Of a stretch of DNA of 64,000 bases, positions 8,297-18,309 are shown one piece after another (positions within the stretch are counted from its first letter, which is position 1; each line of letters begins with the position of its first letter). Source of the stretch: Mycobacterium sp. HUMS_12744610. Lineage in GTDB: Bacteria > Actinomycetota > Actinomycetes > Mycobacteriales > Mycobacteriaceae. A program made the translations under genes and the position numbers. The DNA is taken from positions 1,612,001 to 1,676,000 of the forward strand of contig NZ_JBGEDP010000001.1 in NCBI RefSeq assembly GCF_041206865.1, written 5' to 3'. Below the pieces are notes generated by a model. That model was not told the origin of the DNA. It searched no databases and worked only from the letters and a program-made list of their open reading frames with translations.

Positions 8297-9814
8297 GTGT
8301 TGATGCATGCGGTACGGGCGCGGCGCAGCGCCGAGGAGTTCCCGCGCGCCGATCACCTGGCGGCCAGGATCGCCGACGTCGCGACCGACCCGGTCCCCAT
8401 CGAGCCGGACGTCGCGGCGATGGTGGCAAACCGGATCATCGACAACGCCGCGGTCAGCGCCGCGGCGGTGCTGCGCCGGCCGGTGACCGTGGCCCGCCGG
8501 CAGGCGCTGGCCCATCGCGTCGCGCACGGGGCAGCCGTGTTCGGCGTGGACGGCGCCTACTCGGCCGACTGGGCGGCATGGGCCAACGGGGTTGCGGTGC
8601 GCGAGTTGGACTTTCACGACACCTTTCTGGCCGCCGAGTATGCCCACCCGGGCGACAACATCCCCCCGCTGGTGGCCGTTGCGCAGCAAATCGGCGTGTG
8701 CGGTGCCGACCTGATCCGCGGTGTGGCCACCGCCTACGAAATCCACATCGACCTGGCGCGCGGAATCTGCTTGCACGAGCACAAGATCGACCATGTCGCC
8801 CATCTGGGGCCCGCGGTGGCGGCGGGGATCGGGGCCATGCTGCGGCTGGACACCGAAACCATCTATCAGGCGATCGGGCAGGCCGTGCACCTGACCACTA
8901 GTACTCGCCAGTCGCGCAAAGGCCTGATCTCGAGCTGGAAGGCCTTCGCGCCGGCGCACGCTGGAAAGGTCGCCATCGAAGCGGTCGACCGCGCGATGCG
9001 CGGTGAGGGATCGCCGGCGCCGATCTGGGAGGGCGAGGACGGCGTCATCGCCCGGCTGCTCGGCGGGCCGGACCGCGAATACCGGGTGCCGCTGCCCGCT
9101 CCTGGCGAGCCCAAGCTCGCCATCCTCGACAGCTATACCAAGGAGTATTCGGCGGAGTACCAGAGCCAGGCGCCGATCGACCTGGCGCGGCGGTTGCGCG
9201 CGCGCCTTGCGGCGTCGGAGGGCGGACTCGATCGGATCGAGGCGATCGTGTTGCACACCAGCCACCACACCCATGTGGTGATCGGGACCGGTTCCGGGGA
9301 CCCGCAGAAGTTCGACCCGGACGCGTCGCGGGAAACGCTCGACCACTCGCTGCCTTATATTTTCGCGGTCGCGCTGCAGGACGGCAGCTGGCACCACGAG
9401 CGCTCCTACGCGCCCGGGCGCGCTCACCGGCCCGACACCGTGGACCTGTGGCGCAAGATCTCCACCGTCGAGGATCCGGAGTGGACCCGCCGCTACCACT
9501 CGACCGATCCGGCCGAGAAGGCCTTCGGCGCGCGGGCGGAGGTGCGCCTGGCCGACGGCGAGGTGATCGTCGACGAACTGGCCGTGGCCGACGCGCATCC
9601 ACTGGGCGCCCGGCCATTCGGCCGCCGGGAGTACATAGCGAAGTTCGCCGAACTCGCCGGCGGCGTCGTGGGAGCCGCCGAGCAGCGAAGGTTCTTGTCC
9701 GCGGTGGACTCCCTGGCCGATCTGCGGGCCGCGGATCTGCATGCTTTGAACGTCGTGATCGATCCGCGGGTGCTGCAAGCCGCACCCGCGACACCGCCGG
9801 GGATCTTCGGATAG
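8297..9814 (+). CDS. prpD: 2-methylcitrate dehydratase PrpD
   Basis: This enzyme dehydrates 2-methylcitrate in the methylcitrate cycle, which detoxifies propionyl-CoA from cholesterol and odd-chain lipids. The 505-residue MmgE/PrpD-family protein shows ELDFHDTF near 110, HLGPAVAAG near 170 and [20 protein letters not shown] near 200, all conserved in mycobacterial PrpD. GTG 8297 gives the usual MLMHAVRA start. In M. tuberculosis prpD is followed by the methylcitrate synthase gene and divergent from prpR. Neither is adjacent here; the next gene 84 bases on is the DUF3556 gene, and the upstream side holds an insertion sequence. Confidence 0.93.
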   Translation: MLMHAVRARRSAEEFPRADHLAARIADVATDPVPIEPDVAAMVANRIIDNAAVSAAAVLRRPVTVARRQALAHRVAHGAAVFGVDGAYSADWAAWANGVAVRELDFHDTFLAAEYAHPGDNIPPLVAVAQQIGVCGADLIRGVATAYEIHIDLARGICLHEHKIDHVAHLGPAVAAGIGAMLRLDTETIYQAIGQAVHLTTSTRQSRKGLISSWKAFAPAHAGKVAIEAVDRAMRGEGSPAPIWEGEDGVIARLLGGPDREYRVPLPAPGEPKLAILDSYTKEYSAEYQSQAPIDLARRLRARLAASEGGLDRIEAIVLHTSHHTHVVIGTGSGDPQKFDPDASRETLDHSLPYIFAVALQDGSWHHERSYAPGRAHRPDTVDLWRKISTVEDPEWTRRYHSTDPAEKAFGARAEVRLADGEVIVDELAVADAHPLGARPFGRREYIAKFAELAGGVVGAAEQRRFLSAVDSLADLRAADLHALNVVIDPRVLQAAPATPPGIFG

Positions 9815-9867
9815 CCGCCCTGGGCTCCCACTCGAGCAGGAAACTCTGACCCGAAGATCAACGCATC

Positions 9868-9889
9868 AGACTAGAACACGTTCTAGTCT
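9868..9889. promoter_or_regulatory. Perfect palindrome with a KstR-type operator core
   Basis: Arms AGACTAGAAC and GTTCTAGTCT are exact reverse complements around AC. The core TAGAACACGTTCTA at 9872-9885 fits the published KstR consensus TnnAACnnGTTnnA at every fixed position. It ends eight bases before the ATG of the DUF3556 gene, a position suited to repression. KstR controls the cholesterol-degradation regulon in mycobacteria. Confidence 0.8.
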
Positions 9890-9897
9890 GTGAAACC

Positions 9898-11623
9898 ATG
9901 GGATTCCTCAAGCCCGACCTGCCGCAAATCGACATGGCCGAATGGAGCAAGGGCACCCGCAGCGAGAAAATCCGTCCGATGGCCCGGCACTGGGCCGAGG
10001 TCGGGTTCGGGACGCCCGTCGTCCTACACCTGTTCTACGTGGCGAAAATACTGCTCTACATCCTCTTCGGATGGCTTTTCGCGTTGGCCACGAACGGCAT
10101 CCACGGGTTCACCGGCGTCGGGTCGTGGTGGTCGGAGCCGATCGTGTTCGAGAAGGTCGTCCTCTACACGATGTTGTTCGAGGTGGTCGGCCTGGGCTGC
10201 GGGTTCGGGCCGCTCAACAACAGGTTCTTCCCGCCGATGGGCTCGATCCTGTACTGGATGCGCTTCGGCACCATCCGCCTGCCCCCGTGGCCGGACCGGG
10301 TTCCCTGGACCAGGGGCACCAAGCGCACGCCGATCGACGTGGGGCTCTACGGGCTGCTGCTGGTGGTGACGCTGGGGGCACTGCTCTCCGACGGCACCGG
10401 CCCCGTGCCGGAACTGGGCACCACGGTCGGCCTGCTGCCGACGTGGGAGATCGTGCTGATCCTGCTGCTGCTCGGCGTGCTCGGCCTGCGCGACAAGGTG
10501 ATCTTCCTGGCCGCCCGCGGCGAGGTCTACGGCAGCCTGGCGGTGACCTTCCTGTTCGGCGGGATCGACATGATCGTGGCCGCCAAGCTGGTGTTCCTGG
10601 TGATCTGGATGGGCGCGGCGACCTCCAAGCTCAACAAGCACTTCCCGTTCGTGATCTCGACGATGATGTCGAACAACCCGCTGGTGCGGCCCCGCTGGCT
10701 GAAACGCCGCTTCTTCGAGAAATTCCCGGACGACCTGCGGCCCGGCTGGCTATCGCGCTGGCTCGCGCACCTGAGCACGGCCGTCGAGATGCTGGTGCCG
10801 CTGGTGCTGTTCTTCTCCCACGGCGGCAAGCCGACCATGGTGGCCGCGATCGATGGTGTGCTTCCACCTGGGCATCCTGGTGTCGATCCCGATGGGGGTG
10901 CCGCTGGAATGGAACGTGTTCATGATCTTCGGGGTGCTGTCGCTGTTCGTCGCGCACGCGGGCATCGGGCTGAGCGACGTCAGACACCCGGTGCCGGTGG
11001 CGATCCTGTTCATCCTCGTCGCGGGCACCGTCGTCCTGGGCAACCTGTTTCCCCGTAAGATCTCGTTTCTGCCGGGCATGCGGTACTACGCCGGCAACTG
11101 GGACACCACGCTGTGGTGCATCAAAGGATCGGCGAACGACAAGATCACCCGGGGCATCGTGGCGATCGCCAGCATGCCGCAGGCCCAGCTGGAGCGCTTC
11201 TACGGCAGCCCGGAGGCGGCGCAGATTCCGATTTACATGGGATATGCCTTCCGCGGCTTCAACACTCACGGTCGGGCGCTGTTCACCCTTGCCCACCGCG
11301 CCATGGCCGGCCAGAACGAGGACGACTACGTCATCACCGACGGCGAGCGGATCTGCAGCACGGCCATCGGCTGGAACTTCGGCGACGGCCACATGCACAA
11401 CGAGCAGCTGATCGCCGCCCTGCAGCAGCGTTGTCACTTCGAGCCGGGGGAGGTGCGCGTCGTCCTGCTCGACGCGCAGCCGATCCACAAGCAGACCCAG
11501 CAGTATCGCCTGGTCGACGCGGCGACCGGTGAGTTCGAGCGCGGGTTAGTCAAGGTCGCCGACATGGTGACTCGTCAGCCCTGGGCCGACGACGTTCCGG
11601 TCCACGTGCACGCGACCGGGTGA
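9898..11623 (+). pseudogene. DUF3556 membrane protein (Rv1132-like), broken by a frameshift
   Basis: The first frame runs from ATG 9898 through ...GGKPTMVAAI at about 10851. Normal protein resumes one frame over from MVCFHLGILVSIPMG at 10853 and continues to the stop at 11621-11623. A surplus G at 10852, or the loss of two bases there, separates them. Joined, they give about 575 residues. There are around eight hydrophobic segments in the first 370 residues and a soluble C-terminal domain with HMHNEQL. The family is a mycobacterial membrane protein of unknown function. It lies between prpD and metE as in M. tuberculosis, and it sits under a KstR-type operator, which suggests a role in sterol or propionate use. 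The break may be a sequencing error. Confidence 0.82.
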
Positions 11624-12066
11624 GCGCTGTCACTCACGGGACGTGAGGCGCTGGGCTGTTTCCGAGTGGGTACCCGGCGGCACGGGCACAGGCGTTTGCC
11701 CGCTACGCGCCCTTTGGTCCACGCGGCGCCGTCGGTGGTAGCCCGCCCCGCCGAGAACTCGCAGACGGCAAACGTCACGACGGCTTAGGCCGCGCTCACA
11801 CCGGGCCGCATGTCGTACCGTAGCAAACGGACAGGAGGCTGTCCGATCCTGAACGCGCTGTGACGTAGACGACTCCGGTAGTTTGCTATCCGGTGATATA
11901 TGCGATCCGGCCGCTCGCCTCGAATTGCTGATCCGGGGGTTATCGCAGCTCGACGCGCTCCCAAATCGTTATTTCACACGTGACTTGCCCGTAATACTAC
12001 TCTCAGGTAACATCCGTCACAGCGCTGTGACGCGCGCCATACTCCACACCCAGCAAAGGAGTAGTC
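11624..12066. other. Intergenic region before the GjpA-like gene
   Basis: No gene is supported. It contains an inverted repeat GGACAG-GAGG-CTGTCC at 11829-11844, a lone GCTGTGACG at 11857-11865 and the perfect palindrome at 12015-12032 that contains the same sequence. TATAT at 11899 and AATACTACT near 11995 are candidate -10 regions. The GjpA-like gene has the ribosome binding site AAAGGAG at 12055-12061. Confidence 0.5.
12015..12032. promoter_or_regulatory. 18-bp perfect palindrome, putative operator
   Basis: CGTCACAGC joined directly to GCTGTGACG forms an exact 18-bp palindrome 34 bases before the start of the GjpA-like gene. One half-site recurs at 11857-11865. The order TCACA...TGTGA is the reverse of the CRP consensus, so CRP is not the expected binder. 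The partner is unknown. Confidence 0.5.
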
Positions 12067-13287
12067 ATGACAATAACCTCAACTGCCGATCGACAGGGCG
12101 TGGCAGCCTGGTCGCCGGCGGGCTCGTCGACCCGCATGCGGCCGTATCTGGCCGCCGGCGTCGCGATGATGGGTGCCAGCCTCATCGCGGTCAACCCGCT
12201 CACCCCGACCATCGTCAACGACATCCAGGAGCGCGCGGTGCGGCTCACCGACTCGGTGGTCGCCGATGTCGGCGACTTCGCCGCCAACGTGGGCACCGCG
12301 CTGCCGGGCTCGCTGGACATGAGCGGCTTGGCCAGTGCGGCGGCCTCGATTCCGCCGGCGGTCAACCCGATCGTGGAGTGGCTGAACGTGTTTGAGACGG
12401 CGGGCTCCAACCTGCAGAGCATCGCCGACACCTGGCTTGCCGACCCGTTCCCGGTGCTGGCGCAGGTGGCCAGCAACCAGATCGGCTTCGCCGACACTTT
12501 GGGCAGCAACTTGCAGACGCTGGGCAACGGTGTCTACGACCTGCTGACCCAGACGTTGCCGCCGCAGATCAACACGCTGATCGACGGCATCCAGGCCGGG
12601 GACATCGCGTCCTCGGTGAGCACGTTCAACAGCAACTTGACGTTGGACCTGCTTCCGCTTGCCACTCCGCTGGTGAATATCGCCGATATTCCCGGTGAGA
12701 TGTTGACGAATCTGTCGACCACGGTCAGTCAAAACTTGTCCAACACCGTTTTGGAGCTCTTGCTCGACTTCAATGGCACGATTTTTGCGCAGGCACAGGG
12801 GGCCGCAAACGGACTGCAGTTGGCGCTGGACGCCTACAACGCCGGGCAGTACGGCACCGCGTTCGTCGACCTGCTGAACGTGCCCGCCCTTAGCGTGGGC
12901 GGTTATCTCAACGGATCAACAGGCCCGTTTGACGTGGGTTACCTGCAAACAGGCGGACTGCTCGATCAGCTGGTCAACGAGATCCCCCAGGCCTTCGCGA
13001 AATCGCTGATACCGAGTGGGGGAACGGCGGCCACCTGGGGTGGGGTTCTCGACCAGCTGGGCACCCTGTTGTTCGGCGGGCTGGAATCTTACTTCGGGGT
13101 GGCTCCCGCGGCTTTCGATCCCGTCGCCGCGTTCGATCCCGCCGCGTTCAGCGCCGCGTTCGACCCGGCCGCGTTGTCGATGGCCTTCGACCCGGCCGCG
13201 GTCACGGACATCGGCTCGATGCTGGCCGCCGACCTGGCGCCCAACCTGAGCACCATCGCGCTGGATCTGCTCTCGTCGCTGCTCTGA
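12067..13287 (+). CDS. GjpA-like mycobacterial outer-membrane/surface protein
   Basis: The start ATG 12067 follows AAAGGAG. The 406-residue protein opens with a short polar stretch and one hydrophobic segment (RPYLAAGVAMMGASLIAV, residues about 25-42) that may export it. A long Asn/Leu/Gly-rich region poor in Cys and Lys follows. The C-terminus repeats AFDPAA-like units five times (13111-13200) before ending in Leu-rich DLLSSLL. The N-terminus and the AFDPxA repeats are like proteins named outer-membrane porin GjpA in mycobacteria; porin activity is not shown by the sequence. It stands alone, with operator-like repeats before it and a strong terminator after it. Confidence 0.65.
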   Translation: MTITSTADRQGVAAWSPAGSSTRMRPYLAAGVAMMGASLIAVNPLTPTIVNDIQERAVRLTDSVVADVGDFAANVGTALPGSLDMSGLASAAASIPPAVNPIVEWLNVFETAGSNLQSIADTWLADPFPVLAQVASNQIGFADTLGSNLQTLGNGVYDLLTQTLPPQINTLIDGIQAGDIASSVSTFNSNLTLDLLPLATPLVNIADIPGEMLTNLSTTVSQNLSNTVLELLLDFNGTIFAQAQGAANGLQLALDAYNAGQYGTAFVDLLNVPALSVGGYLNGSTGPFDVGYLQTGGLLDQLVNEIPQAFAKSLIPSGGTAATWGGVLDQLGTLLFGGLESYFGVAPAAFDPVAAFDPAAFSAAFDPAALSMAFDPAAVTDIGSMLAADLAPNLSTIALDLLSSLL

Positions 13288-13301
13288 GTTGCCGTCGGTG
13301 T

Positions 13302-13342
13302 GGCCAGTCTTCCCGCGGGCGCCACCCGCGGGAAGACTGGCC
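13302..13342 (+). terminator. Strong rho-independent-type terminator after the GjpA-like gene
   Basis: An 18-bp perfect stem, GGCCAGTCTTCCCGCGGG at 13302-13319 and its complement at 13325-13342, closes over a CGCCA loop. GGCTTTTGCC follows on the plus side. It lies 15 bases after the stop. Confidence 0.85.
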
Positions 13343-13555
13343 GCTCGGCTTTTGCCGAATCCGTTGCCGCGTAGGCGATTTCGGTGAAAACCGCACTGTA
13401 TTCGCAGTGGCCGGGCTACGATGGCGGGAACTGCTGGGATGCAAGCCAGATCAGTTGTCCCCGGCAGGTGCCGCGCCTAATCGCTTCGGTCACAGGAGAA
13501 TTTGGTCCCCGTTGCCGGGGTGGCCGGCCGACATTGGTGACAGGAGGTGGAGGTC

Positions 13556-13855
13556 GTGTCCTTCGTAACGGCTCGACCGGAAATGCTGACCGCCGCGGCG
13601 GGAAGCTTGTCGAGGATCGGATCGTCGATGGCGTCCAACAATGCGGCGGCCGAAGGGCCGACCACCGAGGTGGCGCCGCCGGCGGCCGACCAGGTGTCCC
13701 AACTGGTGGGCACCCACTTCGCCGCGCACGGGTTGGCCTACCAGACCATTGCGTTGATGGCCAACCAGATCCACGAGGCGTTCGTCAACGCCCTGTCCAC
13801 CGGCGCCACGTCGTACACGATCACCGAGGCGGCCAACGTGGCGGCGGCCGGCTAG
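13556..13855 (+). CDS. Short PE-family protein
   Basis: The GTG start at 13556 follows AGGAGGTGGAGGTC. The 99 residues are essentially one PE domain. It opens MSFVTARPEMLTAAAGSLSR and keeps the helical hairpin and the Tyr of the YQTIALMANQIHEAFVN segment near 62-78. There is no PGRS or C-terminal extension. The gene ends 15 bases before a PPE gene in the same direction, the classic arrangement for a PE/PPE pair whose products form a heterodimer exported by an ESX (type VII) system. A general YxxxD/E export signal is not obvious at the C-terminus, so export may rely on the PPE partner. The partner relation is inferred from position. Confidence 0.87.
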   Translation: MSFVTARPEMLTAAAGSLSRIGSSMASNNAAAEGPTTEVAPPAADQVSQLVGTHFAAHGLAYQTIALMANQIHEAFVNALSTGATSYTITEAANVAAAG

Positions 13856-13870
13856 GGCAAGGCGGCCGCG

Positions 13871-15049
13871 GTGTTCTTCTCCTTTTTCCCCCCCGAAATC
13901 ATCTCCGGGATGATGTACTCGGGCCCGGGCTCGGGGCCCCTCGTGGCGTCGGCGGCGGCGTGGGATGGGCTGGCAAGCGACCTGTACGCGACGGCGGCTT
14001 CCTATGAGTCGGTGATCGCGACCCTCACCAGCGGATGGGCGGGCCCGTCGGCGATGGCGATGACCGCGGCAGCCGTGCCGTACGTGTCGTGGATGGGCGC
14101 GACGGCCGCGGCAGCGGCCGAGGCCGGCGCGCAGGCGAGCGCGGCGGTGGTCGCGTTCGAGACGGCGTTCGCGACGACGGTGCCCCCGCCGGTGATCGCC
14201 ACCAACCGGGCGGTGCTCGCCGCGTTGATCGCCTCGAACATCTTCGGCCAGAACACCCCGGCCATCGCGGCGACCGAGGCCGACTATCTGGAGATGTGGG
14301 CCCAGGATGTTGGCGCGATGAACGGATACGCCGCCTCGGCCGCCGGTGCGCTGCAGACGCCGGCGTTCAGCGTGCCGCCGGCGATGACCAACCCGGCGGC
14401 CACGCTGACGCCACTGCTGACCAGTTCCGGAGCCGGCGCGCTGTCCGCGCTGACCACGCTGAGCGTCGAGCTGCAGGCGACGCTGGGGTCGCTGACGACG
14501 TCGGCCCCCGTGGCCGGGTTTCTCAACGCCACCGGTCTGGGTTCGTTGGCGAGCGGGGGCGGTCTGACCCAGGCGTCGATCTATCCCATCGAGGGCGGCT
14601 ACTACGCGGCGATGATGAGCAGCATCCCGGCGCGCATGTTCATGAGCATGGGCAACTCGGCCGGATCCTCGGGAATGGGGCTTACCGGCAGTCAGGCGCT
14701 GTTCGACAGCATCGGCCAGTTCGTCAGCAGCAAGATGCAGGTGGTGGTCGGCGGGATCTCCAATCAGCTCAAGAGCTGGGGTGGTTCGATTTCGGCCCAG
14801 TTGGCGTCCGCCTCGAAGCTGGGTGGGCTGTCGATCCCGTCGGGCTGGTCGGCGGCCGCGGACGGGGGGATCCGTGCCGCGCCGGTGCTGCCACCCACCA
14901 GCGTCGCCAGCCCGGCGATGGCGCAGGCCTCGGCCATGCCGAACAGCCCGTTCGGCCAGGCGCTGATGGGAGCCCTCAGCGGTCGGGGCATCGGCAGCAT
15001 CGGCAAAGTGCCGGCGAAGATCCTGCCCCGTTCACCGGCCGGGGGCTGA
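13871..15049 (+). CDS. PPE-family protein, SVP-like subgroup
   Basis: The GTG start at 13871 gives 392 residues. The N-terminal PPE domain (about 1-175) has [19 protein letters not shown] and the WxG turn in [10 protein letters not shown]. The name motif reads FPPE at residues 6-9 instead of the usual LPPE. The second half is Gly/Ala/Ser-rich. [13 protein letters not shown] near 315 resembles the GxxSVPxxW motif that marks the PPE-SVP group, with Ile in place of Val. It is probably paired with the PE protein 15 bases upstream and exported to the cell surface. The gene converges with metE with only nine bases between stops, and no hairpin lies there. Confidence 0.88.
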   Translation: MFFSFFPPEIISGMMYSGPGSGPLVASAAAWDGLASDLYATAASYESVIATLTSGWAGPSAMAMTAAAVPYVSWMGATAAAAAEAGAQASAAVVAFETAFATTVPPPVIATNRAVLAALIASNIFGQNTPAIAATEADYLEMWAQDVGAMNGYAASAAGALQTPAFSVPPAMTNPAATLTPLLTSSGAGALSALTTLSVELQATLGSLTTSAPVAGFLNATGLGSLASGGGLTQASIYPIEGGYYAAMMSSIPARMFMSMGNSAGSSGMGLTGSQALFDSIGQFVSSKMQVVVGGISNQLKSWGGSISAQLASASKLGGLSIPSGWSAAADGGIRAAPVLPPTSVASPAMAQASAMPNSPFGQALMGALSGRGIGSIGKVPAKILPRSPAGG

Positions 15050-15058
15050 TCGCCGCGG

Positions 15059-17344
15059 TCAGCTCGACACCTCGGCCCTCACCTCGTGGGCCGCGCCCAC
15101 CATGTTGCGCAGCGACGCGGTCACCTCGTCGACGGAGCGCGTCTTCAGCCCGCAGTCGGGGTTGACCCAGAGCCGTTGTGCCGGAAGGGCTTTGAGCGCG
15201 GCACGCAACGACTCGGCCATCTCGGCGGTGCCGGGCACCCGCGGGGAGTGGATGTCGTAGACGCCGGGCCCCACGCTGTTGGCGAAGCCGACCGAGTTGA
15301 GGTCGTCGAGCACCTCCATGTGCGAGCGCGCCGCCTCGATCGACGTCACGTCGGCGTCCAGGTCCGCAATCGCCCCGATCACCTCGCCGAACTCCGAGTA
15401 ACACAGGTGCGTGTGGATCTGCGTCGAGTCGGCGACACCGGAGGTGGCCAAGCGGAAAGCCCCGATGGCCCAGCGCAAGTACTCGCCCTGGGCGGCGCGG
15501 CGCAGCGGCAGCAGCTCCCGCAGCGCGGGCTCGTCGACCTGGATGATGGAGATGCCGGCGGCCTCCAGGTCGAGGATTTCGTCGCGGATGGCCAGCGCCA
15601 CCTGGTTGGCCGTCTCGGCCAGCGGCTGGTCGTCACGGACGAACGACCACGCCAGGATCGTGACGGGCCCGGTCAGCATGCCCTTGACCGGCTTGTCGGT
15701 CAGCGACTGCGCATAGGTGATCCACTCGACCGTCATCGGTCGGGGCCGGGACACGTCGCCGTAGAGGATCGGCGGACGAACGCAGCGGCTGCCGTAGGAT
15801 TGCACCCACCCGTTCTGGGTGGCCGCAAACCCCGCCAGTTGTTCGGCGAAGTACTGGACCATGTCGTTGCGTTCCGGCTCGCCGTGTACAAGGACGTCGA
15901 GGCCGAGTTGTTCCTGCAGCTCGATGACATCGGCGATCTCCCGCTTCATCCGGTCGACGTATTCGGCTTCGGTGATCTCACCGGAACGAAAAGCGGCGCG
16001 CGCCTTGCGGATCGCGGGGGTCTGCGGGTAGGAGCCGATCGTGGTGGTCGGCAGCGGCGGCAGGTGCAGCCGCGCGTCCTGCGCGGCGCGGCGCTGTGCC
16101 GGCTCGCCGCGGTGCACACCGGAGTCGAGGATGTCGGCGATGCGGGCCCGCACCCGGTCGTTGTGCAGTCGCGGATCCTCGCGGCGGGAGGCGGCGGCCG
16201 CATCCGACGCCGCGATCTGCCCGGCGACCGCGTCGCGTCCGTCGCGCAGCGCGCGCGCCAGGGTCACGACCTCGGTGACCTTCTCCTGCCCGAACGCCAG
16301 CCAGCTGAGCAGCTTTTCGTCCAGCCCGGTCTCGGGTTCGAGCGAGTACGGCACGTGCATGGTGGAGCAGGAGGTCGAAACCGCCACCGTGGCGGCCGAA
16401 TTCAGCAAGGGGACGAGCGTGTCCAGCGCCGCCGCAAGGTCGGTGCGCCAGACGTTGCGCCCGTCGACGACGCCGGCCACCAGGATTTTGCCGGCCAGTT
16501 CGGGTACCTCGACTATGGATGCGACCGCCGCGTCGGCGCCGGCCACCAGGTCGAGGCCGATCGCTTCCACGGGCGTGCGGGCCAGCGCCGCCAGGGACGG
16601 GCCGGGGTCGCCGAAGTAGGTGGCGACGTGGATGCCGGGACGCGTGCTCCGCGAGCCCAGCGCGTTGTAGACGCGCTCGGCCAGGGCGGGCGCGTCGGGG
16701 CAGATGTCGGTGACCAGCGCCGGCTCGTCGAACTGCACCCACTGCGCGCCGGCGTCGGCGAGCAAGGCGAGCAGCTCGGAGTAGACAGGCACCAGCTCTT
16801 CGAGGCGTTCGATCGGTGCGTCCGCGCCCTTGATGCCCTTGCTGAGCAAAAGGAAGGTGACCGGGCCGATGACGACGGGTCGCGCCGGGATGCCCTGGCC
16901 GAGAGCTTCTTTCAGCTCGGACAGCACCTTGCCCGCGTTCAGGGTGAAGCGGGTGGTGGGCTCGATCTCGGGGACCAGGTAGTGGTAGTTGGTGTCGAAC
17001 CACTTGGTCATCTCCAGTGGTGCGACGTCGTCGTTGCCACGGGCGAGGGCGAAGTAGCGATCCAACTCGTCGGGAATGTCGGTCACGCGTTGCGGCAGCG
17101 CGCCGAGCAGGAACGCCGCGTCGAGCATCTGGTCGTAGTAGGAGAACGTGTTCACCGGCACGGAGTCCAGGCCCGCGCCCGCCAGCCCCGACCACATATC
17201 GCGCCGCAGTGTGGCTGCGACGGCCTCCAGCTCGGAGCGGCTGGTCCGCCCGGCCCAGTACCCCTCGGTCGCGCGCTTGAGCTCGCGATTCGGGCCGATG
17301 CGTGGAGAGCCGGTGACTGTGGCGGTGAATGGCTGGGGGGTCAC
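15059..17344 (-). CDS. metE: Cobalamin-independent methionine synthase MetE
   Basis: Transfers the methyl group of 5-methyltetrahydrofolate (polyglutamate) to homocysteine to make methionine, in the cytosol. The 761 residues match the usual two-barrel size. The N-terminal barrel has [18 protein letters not shown]. The C-terminal catalytic barrel has TTIGSYPQT near 430, the zinc ligands in HTHLCYSEF (His and Cys) near 640, and [10 protein letters not shown] (Cys) near 728. ATG 17344 follows a long leader carrying a cobalamin riboswitch, so synthesis should fall when B12 is plentiful and MetH can work. Position and orientation match Rv1133c. Confidence 0.97.
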   Translation of the reverse strand: MTPQPFTATVTGSPRIGPNRELKRATEGYWAGRTSRSELEAVAATLRRDMWSGLAGAGLDSVPVNTFSYYDQMLDAAFLLGALPQRVTDIPDELDRYFALARGNDDVAPLEMTKWFDTNYHYLVPEIEPTTRFTLNAGKVLSELKEALGQGIPARPVVIGPVTFLLLSKGIKGADAPIERLEELVPVYSELLALLADAGAQWVQFDEPALVTDICPDAPALAERVYNALGSRSTRPGIHVATYFGDPGPSLAALARTPVEAIGLDLVAGADAAVASIVEVPELAGKILVAGVVDGRNVWRTDLAAALDTLVPLLNSAATVAVSTSCSTMHVPYSLEPETGLDEKLLSWLAFGQEKVTEVVTLARALRDGRDAVAGQIAASDAAAASRREDPRLHNDRVRARIADILDSGVHRGEPAQRRAAQDARLHLPPLPTTTIGSYPQTPAIRKARAAFRSGEITEAEYVDRMKREIADVIELQEQLGLDVLVHGEPERNDMVQYFAEQLAGFAATQNGWVQSYGSRCVRPPILYGDVSRPRPMTVEWITYAQSLTDKPVKGMLTGPVTILAWSFVRDDQPLAETANQVALAIRDEILDLEAAGISIIQVDEPALRELLPLRRAAQGEYLRWAIGAFRLATSGVADSTQIHTHLCYSEFGEVIGAIADLDADVTSIEAARSHMEVLDDLNSVGFANSVGPGVYDIHSPRVPGTAEMAESLRAALKALPAQRLWVNPDCGLKTRSVDEVTASLRNMVGAAHEVRAEVSS

Positions 17345-17404
17345 GGTCTGGTCCTATCGCTCGACGGAATGTGGTCACCGCCCGTGGCGGTGCGCGCCTT
17401 CTGT

Positions 17405-17612
17405 GCAACGCCCACAGCCAAACGCCCATTCCACCGGGCGATGAGCCACCGGACGCGGCGCGCCCGGCACGACTGCCAGCGGGCCGGCCCCGCGGGGACA
17501 CCTCATCGCCGCAGCGACAGTTGTCGTTGCCGTGTCGCGCTGCCGGGGACGTGCCGGACTCTGACCGGGTTCCCTGCCGCGTTGCGCGTCTAACCTGCCG
17601 GGTTCGACGCCG
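17405..17612 (-). promoter_or_regulatory. Cobalamin (B12) riboswitch of metE
   Basis: Read on the minus strand, the leader contains GGGAACCCGGTCAGAGTCCGG (first 20 bases from 17576) followed by CCCCGGCAGCG. This agrees with the conserved riboswitch core GGGAA-C-CGGTG-AATCCGG-CTGCCCGCAACG. A downstream segment with GCGATGAGGTGTCCCC would hold the degenerate B12 box. A riboswitch upstream of metE is known in mycobacteria. The exact edges are estimates. Confidence 0.78.
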
Positions 17613-17626
17613 ACCGCGAAGTCAGG

Positions 17627-18265
17627 TCAGCTTGCCAGCGCCTCGGCGATGGGGGTTTTGCCGTTGTTGAAGTCGATGGTGCGACCGATCGTCGAATCGT
17701 CCGCGAGTGCGGCGGCCACGACCAGGGCGACATCGCCCCGGGTCACCTCGTGCCCTGCGCCGACCACGATCCGGCCCGTCGGCGCGTCGAGGGTGAGCCG
17801 ACCCGGCCCGAGGATCGTCCAATTGAGGTCGCTGGCCCGCAGCCGCGCATCCGCGGCCGCCTTGGCCTCGGCATAGGGAAAGAACGAATCACTCGGCGGT
17901 ACACCGTGATCCGCGCCCGCCCCGAAATACGAGACCATCACGAAACGCCGCACCCCGGCCCGCGCGGCCGCGTCGATCGTCCGGATCGCCGCGTCCCGGT
18001 CGACGGCGTAGGTCCGTTCCGGGCTACCCCCGCCGGCCCCGGCGGAGAAGACGACCGCGTCGTGCCCGGCGAGCAGGCCGGCCAGCGCATCGGTGTCCAG
18101 CCGCTCGACGTCGGCGACGACCGGCGTGGCGCCGGTGGCCGCGACGTCGTCGGCGTGGTCCGGATTGCGGAACACCGAAGCCACCTCGTCGCCGCGCTCG
18201 ACCAGGATGGGGGCCAGTTGCAGCGCGACCTTCCCGTGGCCGCCGATGACGACGATGCGTGACAT
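17627..18265 (-). CDS. NAD(P)-binding oxidoreductase, atypical SDR (NmrA/YwnB type)
   Basis: A 212-residue single-domain Rossmann protein. It begins with the dinucleotide motif GGHGKVALQLAP (residues 8-19, the GxxGxxG pattern). It has VVFSAGAGGG near 70 and the YAEAKAAADARL segment near 130, the place of the SDR Tyr-x3-Lys. Proteins of this type reduce small carbonyls or sense NADPH; no substrate can be assigned. The gene lies in the same direction as the next SDR upstream (45 bases away) and as metE downstream. The metE leader starts just beyond its stop, so read-through is possible. Confidence 0.8.
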   Translation of the reverse strand: MSRIVVIGGHGKVALQLAPILVERGDEVASVFRNPDHADDVAATGATPVVADVERLDTDALAGLLAGHDAVVFSAGAGGGSPERTYAVDRDAAIRTIDAAARAGVRRFVMVSYFGAGADHGVPPSDSFFPYAEAKAAADARLRASDLNWTILGPGRLTLDAPTGRIVVGAGHEVTRGDVALVVAAALADDSTIGRTIDFNNGKTPIAEALAS

Positions 18266-18309
18266 ACCCCGACGGTAGCGCGGTGGTCTCGACCGGGGGC
18301 AACCCGCTT

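Noticed and set aside
7979..9778. 599-codon minus-strand open frame
   Set aside because: It mirrors prpD, whose plus-strand protein is conserved throughout.
12015..12032. CRP/GlxR site
   Set aside because: The half-sites are in the order TCACA...TGTGA, the reverse of the TGTGA-N6-TCACA consensus.
15086..17593. 835-codon open frame on the plus strand
   Set aside because: It is the complement of metE. High GC gives long open frames opposite real genes, and its composition (Arg/Gly/Gln-rich) has no family features.
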